Source of the DNA: Oscheius dolichura
Lineage: Eukaryota; Nematoda; Chromadorea; Rhabditida; Rhabditidae
DNA: 64,000 bases
Direction: 5' to 3'
Assembly: GCA_932521035.1 (NCBI GenBank)
Contig: OW051497.1
Span: forward strand, 5,394,001 to 5,458,000
Made by a program: the position numbers and the translations under genes. This document shows, piece by piece, positions 47,957 through 59,470 of this stretch. The first letter of the stretch is position 1; every line of letters starts with the position of its first letter. Below the pieces are notes generated by a model. The model saw only the letters and a program-made list of their open reading frames with translations. It did no database searches and was not told where the DNA came from.

Positions 47957-48400
47957 TTATCGCTTTCTATCGTCTGGTAAGTATTCATTATCTCCTGCAA
48001 GGAAGGCGCCATAAGCCGCCTTTTTGGTGCCGCTAGAGCGTGTAAAGCCTTCCGGAATGATAAAGTCTTTGCCTGGGAAGATAAAGAGATAAAAAAGATT
48101 TTCGGAGAAGAAGCGAAATATCTTCTGTTTACTTTGGCTATCAGACACGCGTATGCGGATGGGCTGGGGAGGCGGGCATGGCAACATAACCCGCCAAGGC
48201 CTTGTTTTCCAAGAAAACAACGGAAGAGGAAGTGAAAGGGGACTGGAAGGTGTGGTAAGCTTCGAATCTGAGCGTTGTCTACAAAACCGCAGCCGTCGAA
48301 AGTGTATATGAAGGCGCCTCACTGGTGCGCTCATATCTTCGCCGCTGATAGCGAGCGTGGCCGTAACACCGCCAGCCATCCCCATCGCCAGCCATCGCCT
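47957..48400 (-). CDS. Possible small two-exon gene, unrecognised
   Basis: The last exon encodes KDFIIPEGFTRSSGTKKAA and ends DDRKR before TAA at 47957. It starts after a clean TTTATCTTCCCAG acceptor. Upstream, an acceptor (ATAATTTCCAG) is followed by several ATGs. Two models fit: a 62-residue protein using a strong A|GTGAGG donor (starting MAGDGDGWRCYGHARYQRRR), or a longer one using a donor just before the last exon. Both keep the same C-terminus. No family is recognised. It lies head-to-head with the DAN gene, about 150 bp apart, so the two may share a promoter region. Confidence 0.4.
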   Translation of the reverse strand, partial: RRWLAMGMAGGVTATLAISGEDMSAPVRRLHIHFRRLRFCRQRSDSKLTTPSSPLSLPLPLFSWKTRPWRVMLPCPPPQPIRIRVSDSQSKQKIFRFFSENLFYLFIFPGKDFIIPEGFTRSSGTKKAAYGAFLAGDNEYLPDDRKR

Positions 48401-48550
48401 CGTTGTTGGGTTACTGGAAATTATACCTAATATTCATTATTAAAATCATTCCGTACTATCACCAATGTCGGTCATTTTCCCACGATGATAGGGGCAGCCG
48501 AGTTATGGGGGCGGAGTCAGCCCGCCCAAAGCCCAACAACACTATCAACC

Positions 48551-50627
48551 ATGCCGCCGACGAGGCTAGCGACCGAACGAATCCGAAATCCCAACGATGC
48601 CCTTCGACCTCATCGATCGATCACTGTATTTATTTTCTGTATCGCCCTGTTTTCGACTGTGCGTGGAGCGCCATTGCGCGAGACGCCTTCCGACGAGCAG
48701 TTGCCCCTTTCTCTTCAAGAGGGCTTCTATCCTTACTCTGTAGGTGGGTCGATACATTGTACCGTTGTATCAATCGTGTCTTGGACTTTGTCCTGCGTGC
48801 AGTCCCAAAGTTAGAGCAGAAACAAGCAATCCCCTCCGTCCTACAGTCCAAGTCACCCCCATTTTGCAGGAAATGCTACAGCAGCAAAAGAATTGGCAAG
48901 GCAAGCTTTTTATCGACTCGATGGAGTTGAAGTTCCGATGGAGCCTGACGCCACATCCGTAATATTGTATCCTGAAAAACCGATCCGAAAAAATCCAGCG
49001 AAGCCTCGAAAACCTGGTGGTGAGTCTGCCAATGTGAAATTGATTCTCCCAGTCAGACTTTACATGTAACCGCAAACTTGATCACATCAACAAGCTCTTA
49101 TCTTTTTTGATCGGTAGGTCGGACAAGAAAATCCGGCTTAATGTGCTCTTCTGGGAAGAGCTTACAATTTTCTTGGCAACATTTAGTCCGTAGTTTTCCG
49201 ACTGCCCACCTGCCTTACCCAACCGATAGGTCCCATTCATAAATTCCGATCACCCGCATGACAAGTTCAGTTGTTTCGGATATGCGACCCCTTGGCAGCC
49301 GTTCGCACCTCCGATCATAAGTGATTGATCGGTTTCCGGTGTTCACATTAAGCACCACAGAGCTGATAACCACGTGCTGCTACTTTCGCCTGTTTTGGGC
49401 TGCCGGAAGGGAAGAAACTGTATTGATCCCAGTCTAACCTCATTTACCCTAGAAAACCTTGTTGCCGCCTTGTCCAGGAACACATGTCGCCGCATAGTGT
49501 GGATCGGCTTTCAGGCGACACGCCTGTCCTGAAGTGGATACTTGCGAGAAAAATGATGAATCAGGCTGTTCCGTGAACCGTTATTCTCCCTATGGCAACA
49601 TTCTTGACGGTTTCCTTCAAAAATTGCGATAACCTCCCCCCAGAACCTGGAAAACGAGAGGCAAAACACAAACCCGTAAATATACCGTATGCCCATAAAT
49701 ATTTCTGGTACGTGGCACACTCTTGTTATCCAGAAGCGCTATGGTGGTCGTAATTTGAGACAAAAAGTTAGTACACAATCTGTGGGTCGCCAACAAGATA
49801 CGGGACTCCTTTTTTGGGAATAGCGAAGTTCAAAACGAGCGCCAGAGAGCTACCGATTGGCGCACTTTTCGCAAAATTGTATTGTAGATAGCTTATCTGC
49901 TAGCCACCGATCACGCATTCCAACGGTAATAACTGTCGGCTTTGCTGAAGGGGTGGGCGTTGACGCACGCTGCGGGGGCGTCTCAGACGTTTGCGTAAAA
50001 TTTGTTGTTATAGAAAGTGACGACACATTTTTTCAGGTAAGAAAAAGCCGCCGTTTAATAGTCGAAAGGAAGCACTCCTTACCCTCCACATGGATGCGAG
50101 CAAGCTCAAACACAACCAGACGTGTGAAGAAGAGCGATTTAAGCAACGTGTCAAAGTTCCCGGCTGCTTGACCAAGACAATAGTTAACAAGTACAGTAAC
50201 CCTCATTTCTTCTTTTCATTTTGTTTTTTATTCAGATTTTGTCACGGCACATGCACCTCCATTTACATTCCCAGAATGCATCGAAAGCTTAAAGCATATT
50301 TTCAATCTTGTGCGGTTTGCGCCCCCAAAGAATACGACATGGTCGACGTGACTCTTGACTGTCCTGGACAGGATCCTCCTCAAATCACCAAAACTATTGT
50401 AAAGGTCAGTGTTGTACTTTTCGATTTCGAAATACACTCTTCCTCATTCCGTCGCCCCCTTCCGCCTAAACAAATTAGCTAACAATTAGAAAATGATCTT
50501 CCCATTTTTTTTCCTAGAATACGCCCTGCAAAAGTGCACATTCTGACCATAAAACAATGCCGTCGTCATCTGACGTTTTCAGGTAAAAAGATGCGCATGT
50601 GTAAACCATCAACATAACTCCAACTAG
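48551..50627 (+). CDS. Gremlin/DAN-family cystine-knot BMP antagonist
   Basis: Secreted antagonist that binds BMP-type ligands. Five exons (48551-48743, 48870-49019, 50037-50190, 50236-50404, 50583-50627), 236 residues. A signal peptide (SITVFIFCIALFSTVRG) is preceded by a polar N-terminus. A basic pro-like stretch (EKPIRKNPAKPRKPGGKKK) leads into the DAN cystine knot: GCLTKTIVNKFCHGTCTSIY, FQSCAVCAPKEY, VTLDCPGQDPP and KRCACV, nine cysteines in family spacing, closest by eye to gremlin. The 1.0-kb intron 49020-50036 is far longer than others nearby and may hold regulatory elements. The donor of exon 1 fits only phase 1 with the downstream frame. Confidence 0.92.
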
Positions 50628-51109
50628 AGTTGTAGGATGCCATGCTGCAGGACAGCGCTTACCGTCGAGAGTCGATCCAGTTGACGCGCAACCAGCCGAC
50701 AGCCCTTCCTAGGATGTAGCCGACGTTTATGTCTCATAGTTGTTTTCCCTGTGTGCTGTGTGCTGTTATTGTTTTTTTTCCTTTCCCCCATACGAACCTC
50801 CCCCTTGAAAATCCCCTTTCCTGCTCCTTCAAATCAATCTACGATCTCATTTTATTCAGCGAAAGAAATCTTCCGACGTGTACTCACTTTATTTCTCGAA
50901 AATCCTTATGGTTGTATGCATGGTGTCCGTGAGTTGTGCTGATCTCACACCAGCAGCCGATTATGTCGTCTGTTGTGCGTACAGCTATTGGAGTTCTGTG
51001 CCAATTGTGTGTGCACGGGTCTGCTGTGCATCTTCCTGTCACAGTTCTCTCATTCTCTCTCTCCCGCTCTTCCCTGCTGTCATACGAGGTTGAATAAGTG
51101 CAAAATATA

Positions 51110-51115
51110 ATAAAT
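51110..51115 (+). terminator. Poly(A) signal AATAAA, DAN gene
   Basis: First clear AATAAA after the stop, about 480 nt downstream. Confidence 0.35.
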
Positions 51116-52155
51116 TTATTACGAATTATACCGTTTTTCTCTTCCATTCACTAGTACGATGTCGTTTTTCTTTTTCGGGTAAGCTCAATGAGCGCCATCA
51201 AGAGACGACCTCCCATAGAGAGGCGCCCCGTAAATTCGTTGGGCAACTGAACGTGAGACAAAACTGGCAATTACAGAAATCACCGTCGTCTGTGCCTAAA
51301 CGCAGTAACGGTCGTGAAGTGAGCGGGAATGCCAGAGTAACAACCGCATTTAGTGAAATATTGGTAGGATCAGATACAGGCTGAGCACAGGAGAAGGATG
51401 CTCTTCTTCAGTTTATCATATATATATCCAATGAGCTAATGGAAGCCGTTGCAACGATCCGAAGGCAGCAGAACCAGTCTAAAAAATGATGCCCTCCGTG
51501 CAAACCATATTTCACAACCGCTATCGTCATGTTTTTTGAGCTGCTCACTTCCGAAAGAATTTGCGAAGAACTAATTGGCTGAATAATGGATGCTCTGACG
51601 TGTGTAACTTTATTTGAATCATCTGTGTTGAATACTGTAACTTCCTTTCTTTTGCACACGGATTGGGCTACTCGGCATTTCATCTAGTTCTCATGTGCTC
51701 GTCTACCCGTGTACAATGCACATTGGTCACAAAATCTAATATTTATATGTAGAGGTTATTTTCAAAGCATAATTTATCAGGCACACATTCCTACCTTCTC
51801 AATATGTTGGAACAGCACCAAATTACATGTTCAAGACGTACGTCAAGTCGTTCAAAATAAGAGGGGGTAAAGACATACCTCAGCATACTGATAAAATGGA
51901 CTAGAAGAAACATAAGAATATACACTAGGCAAACGTTTCTTGCGTCACCAGAACTTGCAAATCTGTACTGCAATAAATGGCGAGCAAGCCGTAACTGATG
52001 TATCACTTCTCTACAAAAACTGTTACAATTTCGCAACTTTGTCTCTAAGCCATATAGAAGTACTTTGCAAGTGAAGTGACCCTCTCTCAAAATAGGACAG
52101 GCCATACGCTGCACGCAACACATTTGACTCTTCTCATCCGGGTTGAGTGAGAATA
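51116..52155. other. Convergent interval, no supported gene
   Basis: Minus frames 51791-52123 (110 codons, one hydrophobic stretch VCLVYILMFLLVHF) and 51408-51683 (91 codons) are open but show no family, no shared splice phase and no clear start. Confidence 0.4.
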
Positions 52156-52161
52156 TTTATT
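52156..52161 (-). terminator. Poly(A) signal (TTTATT on +), aftiphilin gene
   Basis: About 225 nt after the aftiphilin stop on the minus strand. Confidence 0.45.
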
Positions 52162-52386
52162 TCATCAGCGTCTGTAGAATCACAATGGTTAAAGAAGGCA
52201 CAACCCTCTGTTTTGATAGGTTATGTAAGGCACAACAATGACAAATAGATATGAAGTAGTGGTACACAACCGATTAACCGGAAAATTTCAATGGAAGTTC
52301 ATGATAAAGCTGAAATGGAAAGCCCGATTATACCCGTACCCGATACTAGAAGGTCTTCATAATTGACTCTGTTTGTGTTTTAGGTG

Positions 52387-54547
52387 CTATTGCCCGCCAA
52401 AAGGTAGCATGACTTTTGTCGAGATTAAGCAACTTAAATCGGGAAGCTGGTCGTGTAAAGCGCGTGCATCTAATGATAATTCGGACACAGGTCTATAGGC
52501 GGTATCGGGGGTGGTGGTGGAAAGGATGGTATCCAGAATGGACCTAAAAGAGAAAATTGAATATTGTTGAACAATTTCATCTTACTTTTCTGATATTTTT
52601 CTTTCCACTGGCTCTGCCACATCCAGGCCAAATGCTGCTAGGTCCTTCTGGAGAGCAAACGCTCCAGATGAAGACGCACCCGTATTGGCTGAAAGGAAAT
52701 CGACATCTAGCAGAGCAGAAGAACCTTCTGAATACGATATATGTACAACTTCAGCATTGGTTAAAGAAATAGTATAAAATTATATCTAAATCTGGATAAA
52801 ACCCACTTGTGCCCTTGAGCGGATTTGTTAATCCACTTTTATCCCAATCGAATTCCGCTGGAGGAGCCGACAGAGAGTCAAACGCTATTTTGGATGTTGA
52901 TGGTGTTGGCGACGGCTCTTTGTCTTAAATTCGACGTCAACAGTACTTTATGTAGAGCACCTGGCATGATTGGTGACGGCGTGAGAACTTCAAGCGTATC
53001 TGATGCCCTGACATTGGCCGGTGTCGGTGTTAGCACATCTAGGGATATTGGCGTGAGTCTCCCTTTGCCTACTTTGCCCTGGAAAGCACATTCATTAGTG
53101 CTAGTAAACAGCCACACCTTATCAATATTGATCTTTCTGCAATGGTTGGTAGCAAGTGTTGAACCGTCGAACACGTACTGCAGAGATATTGCTTCCTCCA
53201 CAATTCTCAGTAGGCACCAGAGTTCAAAGCTTCTAAAAATAAAATGAAAAGAATGGGGAAGGACTTACTTTCTCAACACGCAGTCAAAATTACTGCTACC
53301 GTTTTTCGGACCATTTAAAACGGATGACAGTTCTGTTATGTCGCCTTCATCAAAGCAAGCCTCTTCTTCATTTCCACTATCCCACTCAATATTCCCCACC
53401 TCCTTCAAAAGGTCGTCTTCCCAATTCTACAAGCGGTATCTTGAAAAAGAAAGACAAGTAGAGCTACCTCATCATCCGCCCGAGGGGATTCCTTGAATTC
53501 TGGTGTCCAACTATCGACTGCAACAGTAGGTGTCTCTTCTACTGGTTGTTGACTCGTACCAAAGGCCCCAAAATCGGCATCGTCTCCATCAAAAGAGGCG
53601 TTGCTTGTTAACTGAAAATCAAAAAGATGCAAAGACAAGAAAAAAGCTCTCACGTGAGAATCTCTTCTAGGAGCCCTGTCGAATTCGCCCCAATCGTCAT
53701 CCTCGTCTTTCGCGGTATTTGCCACGGGAGCAGCTGAATACGCTATTTGTCAACGGCAACAAAGGCTAACAGACCTTGCTGTAAAACTTTTGTGTCTGTT
53801 TCGGTGGTCACTGCGAAATCTCCGAATTCATCATCAAAGTTATCGTCGGCAGTGGGGTCAGGAGAAATACGATTAGGAACTTCTAATTGATCATCGTGTT
53901 GTGTGGCGGAAGAGAACGGCGGGGACACTTTTTGGGTATCCTAAAATAAATCTTGAAGAGAGTTGACTTAAAAATTACCATGGAAATAGTTTCATCGTTA
54001 AATACTTCAGTAGAATTGTTTCCGCCTTCCCTAACATCAAGTTCTTCTTCGTTATGCCCATTGGACAGATTGTCCTCCGTATTTACACAGGATGCTTCCT
54101 TAAAAAGTATGAATGAAAAGGGCAATTTAAAAATAGAAAATAAACTATAAAACATACTTGAATATATGCCCCGTTGCTCGACTCCTTCAGCATATAATTC
54201 TCGGTGTTATTTTCCACGTATTCCGAGCAGAGTTTAGTTGGTGTTTGTTCTCTTATTTTCGGTGGTATTGATTTCATGCCGTTTAAATTTTCTAGCTTCT
54301 ATAATTAATATTATGTATATATTTTTTTCTAGAATAAATCTTACCGGAATTATAGGAGGTATAAAGTTTTGATCTGGTATATCACAGTGGTCTACTTCAG
54401 GGAGGGGTATATGCCCAAAGCTCTGAAAAATACCGAAGTTCGATACATAACTACGCTTACTTCGTGTTCATCTTCATCGTGGAGTCTAGAGTGGTCCAGG
54501 TCATGTTCAAAATCACTGGGTAGAGGCGGTGGTAGCTCCTCTTCCAT
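52387..54547 (-). CDS. Aftiphilin, clathrin/AP-1 accessory protein
   Basis: Cytosolic adaptor for clathrin-coated vesicles at the trans-Golgi and endosomes. About nine short exons on the minus strand from ATG at 54547 to TAG at 52387. The N-terminal half is acidic and disordered, with repeated adaptor-binding motifs: DDEFGDFAV, DDDWGEF and DADFGAF. The C-terminal half keeps the conserved aftiphilin block: LWCLLRIVEEAISLQYVFDG with NIDKVWLF, then SSALLDVDFLSANTGASSSG with DLAAFGLDV, and the last exon with LHDQLPDLSCLISTKVMLPF. This matches the closing part of vertebrate AFTPH. The gene is shorter than the vertebrate form. It lies 622 bp downstream of the IL-17-like gene on the same strand. Confidence 0.87.
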
Positions 54548-54559
54548 GCTGTTTCCACA

Positions 54560-54570
54560 CTGAAAACCTC
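54560..54570 (-). promoter_or_regulatory. Probable trans-splice acceptor of the aftiphilin gene
   Basis: Minus-strand GAGGTTTTCAG, 13 nt before the ATG at 54547. Confidence 0.45.
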
Positions 54571-54644
54571 ACAAGCGATAAACCGAAAGTCGGAAAAGGA
54601 GAACTGGTCAGCGATACATGCAATGAATAAGCAACACGATCAAT

Positions 54645-54667
54645 ATGCACCTGACAAACAGGTGCAT
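54645..54667. repeat. Short hairpin with paired E-boxes
   Basis: ATGCACCTG (54645-54653) and its reverse complement (54659-54667) with a 5-nt spacer, about 100 bp upstream of the aftiphilin ATG. Each arm contains a CACCTG/CAGGTG E-box. Confidence 0.6.
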
Positions 54668-55073
54668 GTGTTGTGGTCGGAGTAGATTATTTGGGGGAAA
54701 CGATATTATTGGAAAGGAAAAGCGGAGACGTTGCCGTAACAACCGGGAAACCGGTTCCCGGGGCCTGACTGGAATTGCGCAAAAGGACGCACACTGACCG
54801 TTAAACACCGAGCACCATCTGGCATTCTTCTTAATATTATATGGAAGCGTTCGTAAGCTTTAGTAAGTTTACATAAAAAACCTAAAACGCCTGCGGAAAA
54901 ATACTAAAAAGTATTTTTATAATTTATAAATTCCTAAAATGCTAGATAATATAATCTCCCCGCTTGATGAAACACTATAAAAGCCTACACATGTAAATAG
55001 TACGTTCCATGTAGCAGAAGATAGCTGTTGAACACGATTAACACGCATTCATAAAAGTGGAGATCATAAAAAT

Positions 55074-55079
55074 TTATTG
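55074..55079 (-). terminator. Poly(A) signal (TTTATT on +), IL-17-like gene
   Basis: About 90 nt after the IL-17-like stop on the minus strand. Confidence 0.5.
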
Positions 55080-55168
55080 ACCTATTCTCAACCCGTACAG
55101 AGAAAGACGATAAAGAGCTACCCGCGGAAAATTGCACTCAACATGACAGTAACAGTAGAACTAAAATT

Positions 55169-56100
55169 CTAAATCATCGTGTCTTCCGAAAGCTTGTAAT
55201 GCTTGGAAAGGGAAGTGGCCCGTTGTGATCGAGGCAACACCGAGTGGCAACCGACAGTTATAGTTTGGGAACTCCGGGAATAGTGCCAATAGCCAGTGGA
55301 GGGGTTGCAGTACGACCTTCGAAGGACAGGAATCTAAAGAGGGGTCCTTTATTTCCATAGATATTATTGTTTCTACCTCTCGTGTGATAGGCTGACAAAA
55401 GGCTCCGGTTGCCCCCCTGCTCCTTCTACACAAGCAGAACGATTCGGAGAGAAGCTTAGGTTCACGAGTTTCGTCGAAGTTCACCCTAGAAAAGGGCAGG
55501 GTGCACCTTGGACACTGATACTCACTTTGTTTCCCATGGGCATAAAGCTCTTTGCATGACAGTGGTGTCGCCTTCGGCTCGTGGGGACTGCTCACATAGA
55601 ACTGGCTCGGAGGAAGGCGGTGACCAGTCGGCCTCTACGACGTCAGCCACTGCTCCTTCGAGGGATTCCCTCATCCATTCAGCAAGGTCATCTTTCTGAA
55701 ATAAGAGTTCTTCTTTTTGATCCAATGATCCCAATAGGTTATCACTCCATTTGTGTTTCAAGTACACCGTTGGCATATAATCGGCGCGAAGGACAAACAG
55801 TTACCAAAGCGGAAATTGATATCCTCTGATTAGGTCAGGAAGCACAAGATGGCTGGGAACAAGAAAACGCGTTGCAGTAACATTCGAATGGTGAAGTTAT
55901 CAGAAAGAAGAACATGCGAGGCGCATGTAGAAGTGAATGATTGTAAAAATGGCGATAAGTCGGTCGTTCGGAGGCATCGCGTAAGCTTCAAAACTCACCA
56001 ACGTCGGTGGCTCCTGGCATTTGTGATGCGGCTTGTGAAGATGGCGATGTCTACGAGCAGCAGCAACAGTAGCACAGAGAAGTAGCTGTAGAACCCGCAT
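55169..56100 (-). CDS. IL-17-family cytokine
   Basis: Secreted cytokine-type ligand. Four exons: 56100-55999, 55695-55526, 55485-55377, 55333-55169; 181 residues, and phases fit at every junction. A signal peptide (MRVLQLLLCATVAAA) is followed by a His-rich stretch. An acidic pro-like region leads to the IL-17 fold: ALCPWETKVNFDETREPKLL, CLCRRSRG, FCQPITREIPVLRR, and ITVGCHSVLPR. These match the family pattern CPW, D..R.P, C.C, P...EI.VLRR and VGC.C; the last Cys of that pattern is Ser or lies elsewhere here. Nematodes have IL-17 homologues that act on neurons. Unspliced frames hide the domain: the last intron (43 nt) must be removed to see REIPVLRR. The 303-nt first intron could hide another exon. 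Confidence 0.82.
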
Positions 56101-56140
56101 TCGCACTGACCTAGTGACACGAGCGGCGCACTTGCTAGAA

Positions 56141-56152
56141 CTGCAAAACATC
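56141..56152 (-). promoter_or_regulatory. Probable trans-splice acceptor of the IL-17-like gene
   Basis: Minus-strand GATGTTTTGCAG, 40 nt before the ATG at 56100. Confidence 0.4.
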
Positions 56153-57046
56153 GCAGGCGTCGCTATTCCCTTTCTATAGGGAACGCCTCGAAAAAGTAGG
56201 TGAATTCGAGAGAGAAAGCCCTACTATCCACTATCACATTAACGAACAATCCTAGTTATGTTGCGCAACCGATGCAGCCCCCGAAAGCGTGTCGCAAGGG
56301 ATAAAAGAATTCTTAAAAAGTCTCGGTTGCAATGTGGAATCCTAAGAACTGAATTACGACGGCGGGAGAAGCGATTTTACATCTACTTTACTGGTCGTCC
56401 TCAAAGTTTTATTGGTTGAAATCGTCGTCCGTTTAACGTCTTTCAGCGGTGCTTTCACTAGCTAACAAAAAGTAGTTCCAATAGTTTCCGCTCAATCCAT
56501 CAGGATGGCGGTGCCTAGTGCAGATATATGATGTTCCGTACCTGTCCGTTCCTAAGGTTCAGCCCCATTTCGAGACCTTATCTCATCCTTACACCTTTCC
56601 GTTACGGCGTGTACTTGATGGGAAGTTGCGAAGAGCCATCCGTCAAATGAAAACAGCTAACCCCAATTTATGGTCTCGGGTAGTGTGACAAGATCTCCGA
56701 CGAAAAATCAGAAATAAAGATTTAATAGAAATATGTAAGTAGATGTCACAACAATTTGTCAACGGGAGAAAGATTGGAGGCAAGACTATATCACGCATTG
56801 CACATGGAGACACAAGAACATCGAAAGAAATCTACCCAGTACACTTCTCGTCTTGTTCAGCTATCACACTGAGGACTAGATAATGCGACTATTACAATGA
56901 CCCGAAAACATAGATTAGATCAGGAGAAAAAGCTTTGACCCAAGTTATCAATAACCGTAGCTCGTCAACCCAAGGCGGGGAAGTCCACCATCCGCCACTT
57001 CTCCACCGCCTAGAAAGAAGTTCATTGTTAGATGCCCCGTTTAAAA
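56153..57046. other. Intergenic 0.9 kb, no gene seen
   Basis: Between the FUT8 stop and the IL-17-like first exon, on the same strand. No supported coding frame. Confidence 0.5.
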
Positions 57047-59431
57047 TCAATTCACCTTATAAGAAAGATAAAGCCCGGTCTTCCCAGTCCTCCTATTGTT
57101 ACCCTTCGAATAGCCGTCCCAGTGGTTGCCAGCTATTCCGATCACATCACCAGCTCGTATGTCGATCTCTTCCTTGCTCTGTGCTACATGATCTTCAACG
57201 GCGACCTGTTCATGGGCTGAATTGTCGTTGTTGTTCCTGTTGTGATGGATAAGTTACCGAATTGACCGCCGTAATAATAGAGATCATCCAGAGAGTGAAA
57301 GTTCTCTCCGGCATCCCCTTGTAGCACCTGCATTAATTCATATCCCATTCGGCAGACCTAGACATTCCTAGTAAGACATATTCCAGTCATGGATACCTGG
57401 CTAGAAAAAGTGCAGACCAAATAATCACATTTGCTCAGGATTCGGATGTCTGTAACCACGCCGGATAATGAAGAATCCGTGTATCTTTTAGCAACTTGGG
57501 CGTTTTGTGAGATCGTGACGTCGCCGAAAACTGCGTAGTTGGGATACCTGCAAATTAATCGCTTTATAAGGAAATAAAAGGAGATTTACTTTTTCTTAGC
57601 TTCTGGAACAACCTCTGGATCATCGGAGGCGATGTAAACGGTCCTGTTCAGAGTCTTCCCAAGTTTTCTCTCCTGGACCTTGAACCAGATCTCTGCCCAT
57701 TCCATGTACTCATCCAGAGCATGGAACGCAGCCTCGGTTCCAACTTTGTCTGTCCTTCTAACTTGGAGACCAACGACAAGGGCTAAACATGTTCATAAAT
57801 TCATGTTTCCAAACTACTGTACTTTTCCCGAAGGGAATATGTGACGAAGCCATGGTGGTGACCTTCTCCATCCCCGAACTGCTCCTCATCAGATACCAGA
57901 TGAATTGGCTTATAAAGAAGACTGCCGGATTAGAGTGAAGCTTTACGAGATCGTCAGCAAGCTGTTGGGGGAACGAAAGCGGCAGATGTTGAGGTCTGAA
58001 TAATGTGAAGATAAGCGTTACCCTGAGGAGATGTTACCTATCGGCGAGTCCATCAACAATTCCCAGGTTGACTACTCGGGCTTTCGAGTGTTGTGAAAAC
58101 GCTACACCATTGTCGCCCTGCAATGTCCTTGATTTCAATGGGCAATAGAAAAACGATGCTATTTGCATACAGCTGTTCGAGATGGATGGCAGAGAGCGCA
58201 TCGCGGGCAACAGCTCGTAAAATAGGATTAATTCCCAAAATGACAACGAGATGTCCGCTATACACGTCTTAGAACTTACCGCTGTAGCATCGGCAAAGCT
58301 GCACTTGGTAATAGGCTGGAAGGCTGAAGTCCATCCAGATCGGGAATACCTCCATTTTCGGCCGTCGTCTTTCAATATCATCATTCTCTGCTCACCAAAT
58401 GCCACCACAAAGCAATAAGCCACATGATGAAGCTGACAGCCGAATCCGCATTCCTTGTCTAGATTGCAGGTCAGAACCCTAGAACCAAATAAATGAAAAA
58501 AGAATATACTAGGGGCTACCTCGCATTGCTACAGTCGGAGGGATTTTGAATCTCTTCAATTTTCTTTTGAATCTTGTCAGTGAGTTTCTGAAGCTCAGCC
58601 TTCCTCCATTTCTCCGAGTCATCTACCGATCCGAGGAACGCAGAGGATCCCAACAAAGAAATCAGCTGGAAAATGAGGTCAGGCCATTGGACGCATTTCT
58701 CACCTGATTTTCTGTATGATTTCTCAGAACTCCTATGTTGCTGATATTTTGTGCCTTTAGCTGTTTGTGAAGGTAATAGAAGATCTGAACATCCGTCCTT
58801 AGGCAATATTCTCTGCGAAAATAACCTCCCAAACACCGGAGTCTAGCTTCCGTCTGGCCACCTCGTGGTCCTTAGAATACAAGCCAGTAACTTCGGCGTT
58901 CTTCGAAGTGACCTCCTCCACCTCGGTCAGCTTCTCCTCTTTTATACTAGGTTTACCCGTAGCGAGATCTTTAATTTGTGCTAATAATCTAAAAATAACG
59001 AGAGTGTGTTTTCAGATCAATTACCTACCTAGTTCTAGTTAAACGTTCTTCTTTAAGGCCTTCGGCATGTTCTGCCCTCTCGGCTTCTATTAAATCTTTA
59101 AGTTCTTTATTTTGTCTCTGCAAGTCTTGAAGCGAATCCAAAGCGGACGACAACTTCTCGATCATCCGTGGACTGACATCCTCACTTCCTGGAAATGCAC
59201 ATTTGGAATAGGCTTTTCTTTTCGGTAGGCCAGCTGGCACTTCCGGTCAACTGGGTGAGTGGCCAGGTGGAAATGGACCGCACAATTAGGCACCAGCGGA
59301 TAAACAATGACTAATGTTGCAAAAGGAAACAAAAAACTCTTACCTCGGCCATGTATACTAAAAGCTAGATAAATGAGAATGAGCGCCCAGAGTCCAACGG
59401 CTAGAGCCGCGGCGCATTTCATACTCCACAT
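57047..59431 (-). CDS. fut-8: Alpha-1,6-fucosyltransferase (core fucosylation)
   Basis: Golgi type II enzyme that adds fucose from GDP-fucose to the innermost GlcNAc of N-glycans. Minus strand from ATG at 59431 to TGA at 57047, about a dozen exons, size near human FUT8 (575 aa). The N-terminal anchor is [20 protein letters not shown] coiled-coil stalk follows ([20 protein letters not shown]). Catalytic landmarks: [33 protein letters not shown] (GDP-fucose-binding Arg pair), [10 protein letters not shown], and [13 protein letters not shown]. The C-terminal SH3-like domain has [18 protein letters not shown] and GLYLSYK, where vertebrates have LYPSYK. The SH3 exon joins through a 43-nt intron that is open in another frame. 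The protein appears intact. Confidence 0.95.
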
Positions 59432-59453
59432 GAGCCGACTCCAATGTCCGACA

Positions 59454-59470
59454 CTGGAATTAGAAATTAG
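59454..59470 (-). promoter_or_regulatory. Probable trans-splice acceptor of the FUT8 gene
   Basis: Minus-strand TAATTTCTAATTCCAG, 22 nt before the ATG at 59431. Confidence 0.45.

Noticed and set aside
48403-48930. 175-codon plus-strand frame
   Set aside because: Off-frame reading across the DAN first exon and its intron; the DAN frame has the signal peptide and correct splice phases.
51408-52123. Two minus-strand frames (110 and 91 codons)
   Set aside because: Could not be joined in frame by plausible introns and show no family signature.
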